The notes beneath the pieces were generated by a model. That model ran no database searches and was not told where the DNA came from. It worked only from the letters and a program-made list of their open reading frames with translations. Source: JADCGM01 sp943370355 (GTDB taxonomy: Bacteria; Pseudomonadota; Alphaproteobacteria; Sphingomonadales; Sphingomonadaceae). From it: 64,000 bases of DNA. The position numbers and the translations under genes are program-made. The stretch is taken from the NCBI GenBank assembly GCA_943370355.1, contig CALRQP020000005.1, forward strand, positions 62,001 to 126,000, read 5' to 3'. Shown one piece after another: positions 51,201-59,456 of this stretch. How positions within the stretch are numbered: position 1 is the first letter of the stretch; each line of letters starts with the position of its first letter.

Positions 51201-51959
51201 TCAGGAAGCAAAAAGGGTTGCGGCTTTGCGGTCATTGGCCGCGAGCGCGCGGTCGACGACGCCGGGCAGCAGCGCGTTGACGCGCACGAACAGCTTTTCG
51301 GGGAAGCCGATCACGACATCGCGCTCGCGGCCGTCGATGGCTGCGCAGATGCGCTTTGCGACCAACTCCGGCGCGTCCATCGCCATCTTGGTCAGTTCAG
51401 CGAACTGCATGACCTTGGCCGAATTGAGCGGCGTGCGGACGGCGCGCGGCGCGATGTGGGTAACGGTGATCTCCGTTCCGGCGACTTCGCGCCGCAGCGC
51501 TTCGCTGAAGCCGCGGAGCCCCGCCTTTGCGCTCGAATAAGTGACGAAATGCGCGAAGTTGATCGCGCCGAACACCGATCCGATGTTGACGATCTGCCCT
51601 TTGTTTGCCGCCCGCATGCCGGGCAGCACAGCTTGCGCCAGCAAAACCGGGGCGACGAGGTTGACCATATAGCCGTTCACGACGGCGGCCGGGTCCTGCG
51701 CCTCGAACGGCCCGAAAAATTGCACGCCGGCGAGGTTGACGAGCACATCGACCGGGCGGTTCAGCAGCTCGGCTGCGACCTTGGCGACGCCTTCGGCGGT
51801 CGACAGGTCGCCCCGGATATAGTCGGCCGCAAATGGCACGGACTCAACCCGGTCGATCACCGTGACATGCGCGCCGCGTTCGATCAGGTTGGCGGCGATC
51901 AGAGCCCCCATGCCACCGGCACCGCCGGTGACGACGACGGATTTGTGCTTAAGTGGCAT
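51201..51959 (-). CDS. Short-chain dehydrogenase/reductase
   Basis: A 252-residue classical SDR. Nucleotide motif TGGAGGMG (residues 11-18), NLAG (75-78), catalytic Ser128, Tyr141 and Lys145 (YSSAK), with Asp36 after strand two suggesting NAD(H) preference. The C-terminal 40 residues are amphipathic and typical of SDRs acting on lipids (GFPEKLFVRVNALLPGVVDRALA). Its start lies inside the 3' end of the ligase-oxidase gene (11-bp overlap). It probably oxidises or reduces an intermediate of that pathway; the substrate is unknown. Confidence 0.9.
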   Translation of the reverse strand: MPLKHKSVVVTGGAGGMGALIAANLIERGAHVTVIDRVESVPFAADYIRGDLSTAEGVAKVAAELLNRPVDVLVNLAGVQFFGPFEAQDPAAVVNGYMVNLVAPVLLAQAVLPGMRAANKGQIVNIGSVFGAINFAHFVTYSSAKAGLRGFSEALRREVAGTEITVTHIAPRAVRTPLNSAKVMQFAELTKMAMDAPELVAKRICAAIDGRERDVVIGFPEKLFVRVNALLPGVVDRALAANDRKAATLFAS

Positions 51960-54084
51960 CTGAAAGCTCCTCGGTCAGGGGGATGCCACGGAACATGTCG
52001 GCAAACAGGCCGAACATGGCCTTGGCCATGTCGATCACCGCGCGACGGTCGTCGGGATCGTCGAGACGGTTCACTAGCGTCTCGAAGAATTTCATATGGT
52101 CAAGATCGAGCGCGCCGTGCGACGTCAGGTAGCTGAAGCAATTCGCCGGTAGGCCAAGAGCCTCCTGAACCGCCGTCGCCCCACGCGTCGCCAGCATCGT
52201 GCTGGTGCCCTCAAGTACATAGACCATGCCGAAGAAGCCTGCCGGATTGACGTCGCGGATGAACGCATAGGCATGATCGACCATCGCCTGCGTCGCGCGA
52301 TTGGGCTGACCGTTACGCACCGCCTCGGCATTGCCGCCAGCGTTACGGATGTCGCTCAGGATCCAGTGCTCATGCCCGGTTTCCTCGGCAATATACTCGT
52401 CGAGCGCTCTGATCAGAAAGGATTTGCCCTCGGGTAACCGCGCACGTGCGGCCTGCATGAGTGGCACGGTATGCTTCACGTGATGATAGGCCTCGCCAAG
52501 ATAGGCGATGTAGGCGGAGCGGGAGATGGTGCCGGTCAGGCCCGCCTGGATCTGCGGGACCATGAACAGTGCCGCTTGCTCCGCCTGCGTCTCAAGCCGC
52601 AGCCGGTCGAAGAAGGGAAGCGTTCCGGCATTTGAGACCGGGTCGACGAGTTCGGCCCACGCCTTGAGAATGGGCTCACGGCGTGGGCGACCGTTTCCGG
52701 TCAGCAATCCGCGATCCGCCGTAAACGGCGGGACCCGCGACCACCGGTCGATCTGGGCGTAGGCAGGCAACCGCCCATTCACCCGGCCCACGGCCAGCAC
52801 AAGATCGCTCTGCCGGACCGTTGCCGACGACGGCACGAGCAGTGCGCCGAGCGCTGCCTGACCGTCCCCAAACGCGAGCGCCTGGCCGATGGCCGGTTCG
52901 GCGAGCAGCTCGCTTTCGATCCACTCGGGCGAAACATTGCGTCCGAAGCCGGTGATGAGCAGGTTGGACTTGCGGCCCTCGATGAAGAGATAGCCGTCGC
53001 TATCGATCCGGCCGATGTCGCCGGTGGCGAGCGGACCGGCGGGCCGCGTGACGCCCACTGTGCCAAGCATGACCGGACCTTGCACGATGATTTCGCCGTC
53101 GCTGGCGATCTCGACTTTCAGGTGCGGGAGCACACGGCCAACGCTACCGATGCGGTCGCTCAACGGTGTGTTGAGCGCCACCACCGATGCGCATTCGCTG
53201 AGGCCGTAACCCTGCCGCACCGGCAGGCCGATGGCCTGCGCGGCCTGCAGCAAGGCCGGTGACAGTTTGGACCCACCGACGGCCAGCAGCTGCATGTCGG
53301 GAAGCCCACAGCCCGTGGCCCGAAGCGCACCGATCAGGCCGCGCAGCAGTTCGGGAACGAGGATCGCGCTGGTCGCGTGGCCTTCGGCGAGCTGCCGCGC
53401 AAGTGTTGGGAAATCGGGCCGGAAGGCGTCTGCCAGTCCGAGGTCGGCTGCGCACGGCACATCATAGTGTCCGCCGGCCAGGATTACGGTGTACAGACCT
53501 GCGACATTCTCAAGCAGCACGCCGAGCGGCAGTACCGCCACATGGCGTCCGGCATAGCTTGCACCGATTACATCGACGAGCGAGGCCGCCACCTGTTCAA
53601 GATGGGCAAGCGACAGACAGATGCCTTTCGGGCTCGCGGTCGAACCCGATGTGTAGGTAATTTTCGCGGTGCCTTCGGGAAGGTCGGCGCGGGAGAGGCC
53701 GGTCGTAGCAAGGCGGATTGCTACACGACCGGCCATGACACAGTCGCCGTCGACGAAATCGCCGCCGATAATGGCTGCCGCCCCGGCGTCCGCGAGCGCC
53801 GCAGTGCGTTGCTCAGGCGTGAAGAACTGCGGCAGCGGGAGAGATGGACGGCCCAGCTTGATCAGCGCGAGGTCTGCGATCACCCATTCGATGCCGTTCG
53901 GAAGATCGATGGCCACGGGCTGGGCTGAATCAATGCCAACCAGCTTGCTTGCCAGTTCGTCCGCCAAAGTGGCGACACCGTTAGCGAAGGACCGCCAGGA
54001 CAGGATGGTGTCGCCGCTGCTCAATGCGATTGCATTGGGAGTTTCGGCCGCCCGCGCCGCCAGTGCGGAGAGGATCGCACTCAT
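51949..54084 (-). CDS. Fusion of an AMP-forming acyl ligase and a haem-oxygenase-like diiron oxidase
   Basis: A 711-residue two-domain enzyme. Residues about 1-475 are an ANL-superfamily adenylating domain: A3 core YTSGSTASPKG (144-154), GYGLSE (292-297), TGD (354-356), and an A10-like GLLTGNGRPRR (459-469), where the catalytic Lys is Arg. Residues about 488-705 form a helical bundle with the ligand pattern of haem-oxygenase-like diiron oxidases: Glu568-x2-His571, Glu625, and His656-x3-Asp660-x2-His663. The obvious model is activation of a carboxylic acid, then oxidation of it. ATGA overlaps the upstream T_hemolysin gene. Confidence 0.88.
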   Translation of the reverse strand: MSAILSALAARAAETPNAIALSSGDTILSWRSFANGVATLADELASKLVGIDSAQPVAIDLPNGIEWVIADLALIKLGRPSLPLPQFFTPEQRTAALADAGAAAIIGGDFVDGDCVMAGRVAIRLATTGLSRADLPEGTAKITYTSGSTASPKGICLSLAHLEQVAASLVDVIGASYAGRHVAVLPLGVLLENVAGLYTVILAGGHYDVPCAADLGLADAFRPDFPTLARQLAEGHATSAILVPELLRGLIGALRATGCGLPDMQLLAVGGSKLSPALLQAAQAIGLPVRQGYGLSECASVVALNTPLSDRIGSVGRVLPHLKVEIASDGEIIVQGPVMLGTVGVTRPAGPLATGDIGRIDSDGYLFIEGRKSNLLITGFGRNVSPEWIESELLAEPAIGQALAFGDGQAALGALLVPSSATVRQSDLVLAVGRVNGRLPAYAQIDRWSRVPPFTADRGLLTGNGRPRREPILKAWAELVDPVSNAGTLPFFDRLRLETQAEQAALFMVPQIQAGLTGTISRSAYIAYLGEAYHHVKHTVPLMQAARARLPEGKSFLIRALDEYIAEETGHEHWILSDIRNAGGNAEAVRNGQPNRATQAMVDHAYAFIRDVNPAGFFGMVYVLEGTSTMLATRGATAVQEALGLPANCFSYLTSHGALDLDHMKFFETLVNRLDDPDDRRAVIDMAKAMFGLFADMFRGIPLTEELSDAT

Positions 54085-54686
54085 GCGACCGCTCCCACTG
54101 TCGCAAAGCGGCCGTTGGCAAATGAGTCGAGTCGTTTGCGCGTATCCGCAATGCGCCCGGCCAGCACGACCGGCTTGCTGTCATAATAGCGGCCCCAGGC
54201 TGCTCCGGCATCCGGCAATCGCGCCGCGTCCGCGACCGCAAGCGGGGCGCTTGCGAACCCCATCAGCGCAAATGCGCGTCTAAGCTTCGCAGTGGCTGTG
54301 ACGACGGCATAGTCAAAGCCATCGCTGTCGAGCAGCTGCGCAACTTTGACGAACAGCGCGACGAGCGGGGCACGCCCCGTCGCAGCCAAGCTGCCAATCT
54401 CGACGATCCGGTCGCGGCGTACGGTCGTCCCGGCGACATCCGACACGATGGATTCGATGGGCCGGTCGAGATAGGTTTCAAGAAAGAGTGGGGTTTCGCC
54501 CGCAACGCGACGCCCTGCTGCGGCAACAATGCCACCTGATGGGCTGCGGAGGGACGATAGTAGCGGATAATGCGCCATCCGAGCCACGCCATGACAACGG
54601 GCAAAGGCAGCTTCGACAAAAGTTTCGACTTCGGGCCGGTCGGCAGTGCCGACCTGATGCTCGAAGATCAACCGATCGGATTTCAT
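54081..54686 (-). CDS. Thermostable-hemolysin-family (GNAT-fold) protein
   Basis: A 201-residue protein matching the thermostable hemolysin family named after the Vibrio delta-VPH protein. The hallmarks are RIVEIGSLAATGR, the YAVVTATAKLRRAFALMGF strand-helix, ADAARLPDAGAAWGRYYDSKPVV and a helical C-terminus. The fold resembles GNAT or autoinducer-synthase acyltransferases, so acyl transfer is a plausible activity rather than lysis; no signal peptide or membrane segment is seen. The ATG at 54686 has GGGAGA five bases upstream. First gene of the operon, overlapping the ligase-oxidase gene by ATGA. Confidence 0.85.
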   Translation of the reverse strand: MKSDRLIFEHQVGTADRPEVETFVEAAFARCHGVARMAHYPLLSSLRSPSGGIVAAAGRRVAGETPLFLETYLDRPIESIVSDVAGTTVRRDRIVEIGSLAATGRAPLVALFVKVAQLLDSDGFDYAVVTATAKLRRAFALMGFASAPLAVADAARLPDAGAAWGRYYDSKPVVLAGRIADTRKRLDSFANGRFATVGAVA

Positions 54687-55090
54687 GCAGTCTCCCGCCA
54701 AACAGCAGTTGGGTTACGGAGGGGAGACGCTGGAGGCTGACCCGAACCTCAGTGCTGGCGCAGATCAAACGCGCCGAATTTGATCCGAAATGGTGCATTC
54801 TCGGCAAGCAATGCAGCTTGAGGTTGTCACGACAACGCATGCCGTTCGGCGGCTTCACAAGAAAACAAAGGTTATGTGTGCCGGGTCCTGGGGGATGCTG
54901 AACCACCCTTGGACTGGTGCTGACCTACTCTGCGACGCAACTGTGCGTCCGCGCTTGGTCGTCTGAAGGGCAAGGTTCGACGCCCGCCAGCGGCCTTTCA
55001 GCTGCCGGCCGCATAGCGGCCAATGTAATGAACCTTACCCGATGCTGGCCAAGCTTTGGCCAACGCTCAGTCGCATGGGCATCTCTTCAA
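54687..55090. promoter_or_regulatory. 404-bp leader of the hemolysin-ligase operon with four palindromes
   Basis: The region holds four perfect short inverted repeats. They are GTTGTC-AC-GACAAC (54823-54836), GACGCA-ACTG-TGCGTC (54934-54949), GGCCGC-ATA-GCGGCC (55007-55021) and TGGCCAA-GCT-TTGGCCA (55046-55062). The first is about 140 bases before the operon start and could be an operator; the last two, near the fadB-like stop, could form terminators. Base composition is locally lower in GC, with AAAACAAAGG. No gene was recognised. Confidence 0.5.
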
Positions 55091-57166
55091 TTACCCCCCA
55101 TAGCCACTCAACCGTCCGCCCTTTTCCGCCAGCTCCACCAGCAACGCCGACGGCGCGAAATCGTCGCCCGGCTGGCCGCCCTGGTAATGCCGCAGGCGCT
55201 CGACGACATGCGCTAACCCCACCGTGTCGGCATAGAACATCGGGCCGCCGCGATAGACCGGCCAGCCATAGCCGTTGATCCAGACGATATCGATGTCGGA
55301 GCCGCGATAGGCCTTGCCCTCGGCGAGGATTTTCGCGCCCTCGTTGATCATCGGATAGATGAGCCGTTCGAGGATCTCGTCGTCGGCGATCGGGCGGCGG
55401 TTGACGCCTTTCTCGGCGGCGAAATCGAGGATCATTTTCTCGACGACCGGGGAGGGGGTGCGGTTGCGCTGCGCGTCATAGTCGTAGAAGCCGGCACCGG
55501 TCTTCTGGCCGCGCCGGTCGAGCTCGCACAGCCGGTCCCTGAGGGTCTCGCCCTTCGATTTGGCGGGGTCCCAGCCGATGTCGAGCCCGGCGAGGTCGGA
55601 CATCTGGAACGGGCCCATCGGCATGCCGAAGTCGGTCAGCACGCGGTCGATGTCCCACGGCATCGCGCCTTCCATGATGAGCTTGTTGGCCTCGCGCTGG
55701 CGCGGGCTCAGCATGCGATTTCCGATGAATCCGTGGCAAACGCCGGCAACAACCGCGATTTTTCCGATTTTTTTGGCAAGATCCATTGCGGTCGCAAGCA
55801 CGTCCGGCGCAGTCTTGTCGCCGCGCACGACTTCGAGCAAGCGCATGACATTGGCGGGAGAAAAGAAGTGCAGGCCGAGCACGTCCTGCGGCCGGCTGGT
55901 GCAGGCCGCGATCTCGTCGACGTTCAGATAGCTGGTGTTGGACGCGAGGATCGCGCCGGGCTTGCAGATGCGGTCAAGCTTGCCGAACACATCCTTCTTG
56001 ATCTCCATGAGCTCGAACACCGCCTCGATGACAAGGTCGCAGTCGGCGAGGTCCTCAAGCGCGAGCGAGGGGGTGAGGCGCGCCATATTGGCCTCGACGG
56101 CCTCGGGCTTGATGCGGCCCTTCGCGGCGGTATTTTCGTAATTTTTGCGGATGATACCGGTGCCGCGGTCGAGCGCGTCCTGTTTCATCTCGACGATGGT
56201 GACGGGGATGCCGGCCGACAGGAAGTTCATCGCGATGCCGCCGCCCATCGTGCCCGCGCCGATGATGCCGACCTTTTTGATCGGGCGCAGCTGCGTGTCG
56301 GCAGGCAGGCCGGGGATTTTCGCGGCCTGGCGCTCGGCGAAAAAGACGTAGCGCTGCGCGGCCGACTGGACGCCTTGCATGAGGCCCATGAACAGCTTGC
56401 GCTCGACCTTGATGCCCTCGTCGAAGGGCAGGGTGGCCGCGGCCTCGATGCACTGGATATTCGCCTCCGGCGCGTCGAACCCCTTGAATTTCTTGGCATT
56501 TGCCTTGCGGAACTCCGCGAACAGCTCGGGCGTCCCGCCCTCGACCTTGAGGTCCCGCACCTTCTTCAGCGGCCGCCCCTCGGCGACCACCTTCCGGGCA
56601 AAGCTGATCGCGCCCTGGCGCAGATTCCCCTCCTCGACTAACTCATCGACTAACCCGGTGTCCAAGGCGACCTTGGCGCTGACCGGCGTCCCGCTCGTCA
56701 CCATCTCCAGCGCCTTCGCCGCCCCGACGATCCGCGGCAGCCGCTGCGTCCCGCCCGCGCCGGGGAGCAGGCCCAGCTTGACCTCCGGCAGCCCCAGCTT
56801 CGCCGACGGCACCGCGACCCTGTAGTTGCAGGTCAGCGCCACCTCGAGCCCGCCGCCGAGCGCCGTGCCGTGGATCGCCGCGACCAGCGGCTTCGACGAA
56901 TTCTCCATCTGCTCCAGCACCTCGAGCAGCGACGCGCCCTGCGGCGGCTTGCCGAACTCGGAGATGTCGGCCCCCGCGATGAAGGTCCGACCGGCGCAGA
57001 TCAGCACGATCGCCCTCACCGCCGGATCACCCAGCGCCTTCGGCATCGCCGCCGCAATCCCGTCGCGCACCCCCGCCGACAGCGCATTCACCGGCGGCGA
57101 ATCAAGCGTGACGATGCCGATCCCGTCCTCGACGACATAGTCGGTGACTGCGTTGATATTGCCCAT
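55091..57166 (-). CDS. Fused enoyl-CoA hydratase/3-hydroxyacyl-CoA dehydrogenase (FadB/FadJ-like)
   Basis: A 691-residue beta-oxidation enzyme. The N-terminal crotonase domain (about 1-190) has AIHGTALGGGLEVALTCNYR and PEVKLGLLPGAGGTQRLPR, including the hydratase Glu. A 3-hydroxyacyl-CoA dehydrogenase domain with KKVGIIGAGTMGGGIAM (about residues 297-313) follows. The catalytic His occurs in LGLHFFSPANVMRLLEVV, then the two C-terminal helical domains (GFIGNRML, GPFQMSDLAGLDIGW). Both activities look intact. It converts enoyl-CoA through 3-hydroxyacyl-CoA to 3-ketoacyl-CoA. Confidence 0.94.
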   Translation of the reverse strand: MGNINAVTDYVVEDGIGIVTLDSPPVNALSAGVRDGIAAAMPKALGDPAVRAIVLICAGRTFIAGADISEFGKPPQGASLLEVLEQMENSSKPLVAAIHGTALGGGLEVALTCNYRVAVPSAKLGLPEVKLGLLPGAGGTQRLPRIVGAAKALEMVTSGTPVSAKVALDTGLVDELVEEGNLRQGAISFARKVVAEGRPLKKVRDLKVEGGTPELFAEFRKANAKKFKGFDAPEANIQCIEAAATLPFDEGIKVERKLFMGLMQGVQSAAQRYVFFAERQAAKIPGLPADTQLRPIKKVGIIGAGTMGGGIAMNFLSAGIPVTIVEMKQDALDRGTGIIRKNYENTAAKGRIKPEAVEANMARLTPSLALEDLADCDLVIEAVFELMEIKKDVFGKLDRICKPGAILASNTSYLNVDEIAACTSRPQDVLGLHFFSPANVMRLLEVVRGDKTAPDVLATAMDLAKKIGKIAVVAGVCHGFIGNRMLSPRQREANKLIMEGAMPWDIDRVLTDFGMPMGPFQMSDLAGLDIGWDPAKSKGETLRDRLCELDRRGQKTGAGFYDYDAQRNRTPSPVVEKMILDFAAEKGVNRRPIADDEILERLIYPMINEGAKILAEGKAYRGSDIDIVWINGYGWPVYRGGPMFYADTVGLAHVVERLRHYQGGQPGDDFAPSALLVELAEKGGRLSGYGG

Positions 57167-57418
57167 GCGATGCTCCCCGGTTCAGCTTTGCGGCCCGGGA
57201 TACACGAACGGCCAGGTGGCGGAAGCCCTCGCTGATGGGAGGGCGGGGCACTAATGTCTGCAAGCCTACGATAATTCGGACTTAATCGCGCGTCCTGTGC
57301 TATGCGGAACAGACTCGCGTCCATGGACCGGTTCACGCGACTCGCGCGTTCTTGCTGAACATTGCTGTCGGGTATGGCTTTCGCTCCGCGAGCCTCCGTT
57401 TTCGGAAAAGGGCCATTC

Positions 57419-58489
57419 ATGGCTCCTGAGACACCACCTCGTCCCGAAGTCGCGCTCAGCCTCGCCTTGGCGGTCGTCGCCGCGTCGGATGCGCCGCTGC
57501 TGCTCCTCGATGGTGATCTGCTTGTGATCGGCGCGAGTGCGTCCTTCTGCCGGGCCTTCCAGCTCGAGGTAGACGCCGTTGTTGGCCGGTCCGTTTTTGC
57601 GATCGGCGCAGGAGAGTGGGATCTGCCGCGGCTTCGCTCGCTGCTCGGTGCGACGGTGTCCGGTGCTGCCGAAGTCCCGGCCTATGAACTCGACCTCAAG
57701 AGCGTGCGCTACGGGATGCGCAAGCTCGTGCTCAACGCGCATATCCTCGATTATGCCGACGCGGATCATATCCGGTTGCTGCTCAGCGTTGCCGACGTCA
57801 CCGACGCGCGGGTCGCCGAAAAGCTGAAGGACGACCTCCTCGCCGAAAAGGCGGTTCTGTGGCAGGAAGTCCAGCACCGCGTTGCCAACAGCCTGCAGAT
57901 CATCGCCAGCGTGCTCATGCAGAGCGCGCGCAAGGTGCAGTCCGAGGAAACGCGCGGTCATTTGAGCGATGCGCACAACCGTGTCATGTCGATCGCTGCC
58001 GTCCAGCAGCAGCTCGCTGCGTCGCGCATCGGCGATGTCGCGCTCCGCGCCTATTTCACCAAATTATGCGACAGCCTCGGGGCGTCGATGATCCAGGATC
58101 ATGACACGCAATCGATCGTCGTCGATGCGGAAGACCGCAGCGTTCGCGCGGATGTCTCGGTCAGCCTTGGCCTTATCGTTACCGAACTGGTGATCAACGC
58201 ACTGAAGCACGCCTTTCCGGACCAGCGGCCCGGCAAGATCGTCGTCGGCTATCATGGCGAGGGTAGCGACTGGACGCTGTCAATCAGTGACAACGGCATC
58301 GGTATGCCCGCCAACCCCTCGCAAGCGAAGCCCGGCCTTGGCACCAGCATTGTCGAAGCCCTGGCACGCCAGCTGCATGCGCGAATTGAGGTTGGCGCGG
58401 CGTCGCCGGGCACCAAAGTGTCGGTGATCCATACGCCCGCAGCGCGCGGTGATGCCGGGGACGATGTACCAGTCGGCCACGCGGTCTAG
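57419..58489 (+). CDS. HWE/HisKA_2-type sensor histidine kinase with N-terminal PAS-like domain
   Basis: A 356-residue soluble kinase. Residues about 20-130 form a PAS-like sensor (PLLLLDGDLLVIGASASFCRAF). The HisKA_2 dimerisation helix has the phospho-His in QEVQHRVANSLQII (His153). The ATPase domain has ELVINALKHAF, DNGIGMP and the GLGTSIVEALARQL lid. No membrane segment is seen, so it is cytoplasmic. Alphaproteobacterial kinases of this class often act in the general stress response; no cognate regulator is adjacent. GGAAAAGGG precedes the ATG. Divergent from the fadB-like gene. Confidence 0.9.
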   Translation: MAPETPPRPEVALSLALAVVAASDAPLLLLDGDLLVIGASASFCRAFQLEVDAVVGRSVFAIGAGEWDLPRLRSLLGATVSGAAEVPAYELDLKSVRYGMRKLVLNAHILDYADADHIRLLLSVADVTDARVAEKLKDDLLAEKAVLWQEVQHRVANSLQIIASVLMQSARKVQSEETRGHLSDAHNRVMSIAAVQQQLAASRIGDVALRAYFTKLCDSLGASMIQDHDTQSIVVDAEDRSVRADVSVSLGLIVTELVINALKHAFPDQRPGKIVVGYHGEGSDWTLSISDNGIGMPANPSQAKPGLGTSIVEALARQLHARIEVGAASPGTKVSVIHTPAARGDAGDDVPVGHAV

Positions 58490-58505
58490 GTTTCTGACAG
58501 AACCA

Positions 58506-58541
58506 GAAGGGCCGGCTCACCATTTGGTGGGCCGGCCCTTC
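58506..58541 (-). terminator. Hairpin terminator downstream of tRNA-Asn
   Basis: A near-perfect 16-bp stem (GAAGGGCCGGC then TCACC/GGTGG with one wobble) and an ATTT loop, eight bases past the tRNA CCA end. The minus-strand tail is TGGTTCTGTC, moderately T-rich. It may also stop the convergent kinase transcript. Confidence 0.8.
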
Positions 58542-58548
58542 GTGAATC

Positions 58549-58623
58549 TGGCTCCCCGGGTAGGATTCGAACCTACGACCGTCCGATTAACAGTCGGATG
58601 CTCTACCACTGAGCTACCGAGGA
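58549..58623 (-). tRNA. tRNA-Asn (anticodon GTT)
   Basis: On the minus strand: acceptor stem TCCTCGG pairing with CCGGGGA, D-arm AGCTCAGTGGTAGAGC, anticodon arm CCGAC-TGTTAAT-C with anticodon GTT, T-arm GTAGGTTCGAATCCTAC, discriminator G and an encoded CCA. 75 bases. The cloverleaf is complete. Confidence 0.97.
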
Positions 58624-58635
58624 AAGCGGAGGCGG

Positions 58636-58663
58636 CTATAGCAACGGCTTCCGGCGCTGCCAA
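58636..58663 (-). promoter_or_regulatory. Sigma70-type promoter of tRNA-Asn
   Basis: Minus strand: TTGGCA (-35) at 58658-58663, a 16-base spacer, then CTATAG (-10) at 58636-58641, ending 12 bases before the mature tRNA 5' end. Consensus-like and correctly placed. Confidence 0.65.
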
Positions 58664-58679
58664 CGTCTAATCCGCTGCT

Positions 58680-59456
58680 TCAGTTTTCGAACTGCTCCAT
58701 GAAGATGCGATCGTCGAGCGCATATTCCGGATCGAACAGCAGATCGAGATATTGCGAGCGGTCGGTGCGGACCGAGACATAGGCGACATCGCGCACCTCG
58801 ACCTGATCCGCCACGGCGCTAACCGGGCGCTTTGCCGCCTCCAGGATACGGAATTCGACCATCGACGACGCCGGGATCAGCGCGCCGCGCCAGCGGCGGG
58901 GGCGGAAGGGGCTGATCGGCGTGACCGCAAGCATATCGCTGGTCAGCGGCAGGATCGGGCCCGAGGCGGACAGGTTGTAGGCGGTCGACCCGGCCGGCGT
59001 CGCGACGAGCACGCCGTCGCAGGCCAGTTCCTCCATGCGCACCTTGCCGTCGATGGCGATCTCGATTTTCGCGACCTGCCGCGTTTCGCGCAGCAGCGAC
59101 ACTTCGTTGATCGCCGGGCACACGACATGCCGGCCCCCGACGGTGCGCGCTTCCATGCAAAGCGGATGCAACGTGAATTTCTTCGCCTTGGCGAGCCGCT
59201 CGCGCAGGCCAAAGGGCTCGAAGCTGTTCATCAGGAACCCGACGGTGCCGAGGTTCATCCCGTAGACGGGCAGCGGCGCCTTGCGGCCGAGCATTTCGTG
59301 CAGTGTCTGCAGCATGAAGCCGTCGCCACCGAGCGCGACAATGACATCGGCATCACGCGGCTCGACCCATTTGTAGAGGCTGCGCAGCTCGTCAGCCGCC
59401 TCCTGCGCCTGCTCGGTCGGCGACACGAGCAGGGTCATGCTCGGAAAATGGTTCAT
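58680..59456 (-). CDS. nadK: NAD kinase
   Basis: Phosphorylates NAD to NADP. The 258-residue protein has the GGDG motif (residues 43-46) in ALGGDGFMLQTLHEM, the NLGTVGFLMN loop, and the conserved block ELACDGVLVATPAGSTAYNLSASGPI. The FRPRRWRGALIP segment is present. Length fits the shorter alphaproteobacterial type. Its ATG overlaps the moaA stop (ATGA), so it is coupled to molybdopterin synthesis gene expression. Confidence 0.96.
   Translation of the reverse strand: MNHFPSMTLLVSPTEQAQEAADELRSLYKWVEPRDADVIVALGGDGFMLQTLHEMLGRKAPLPVYGMNLGTVGFLMNSFEPFGLRERLAKAKKFTLHPLCMEARTVGGRHVVCPAINEVSLLRETRQVAKIEIAIDGKVRMEELACDGVLVATPAGSTAYNLSASGPILPLTSDMLAVTPISPFRPRRWRGALIPASSMVEFRILEAAKRPVSAVADQVEVRDVAYVSVRTDRSQYLDLLFDPEYALDDRIFMEQFEN

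Noticed and set aside
54081..54686. Virulence toxin interpretation of the thermostable hemolysin gene
   Set aside because: No signal peptide or membrane segment and tight coupling to metabolic enzymes argue for an enzymatic role.
57304..57330. GGAAC followed about 18 bases later by CGGTT, resembling an EcfG stress-sigma promoter before the histidine kinase
   Set aside because: The spacing and the -10 part do not match GGAAC-N16/17-CGTT, so a stress promoter is not supported.
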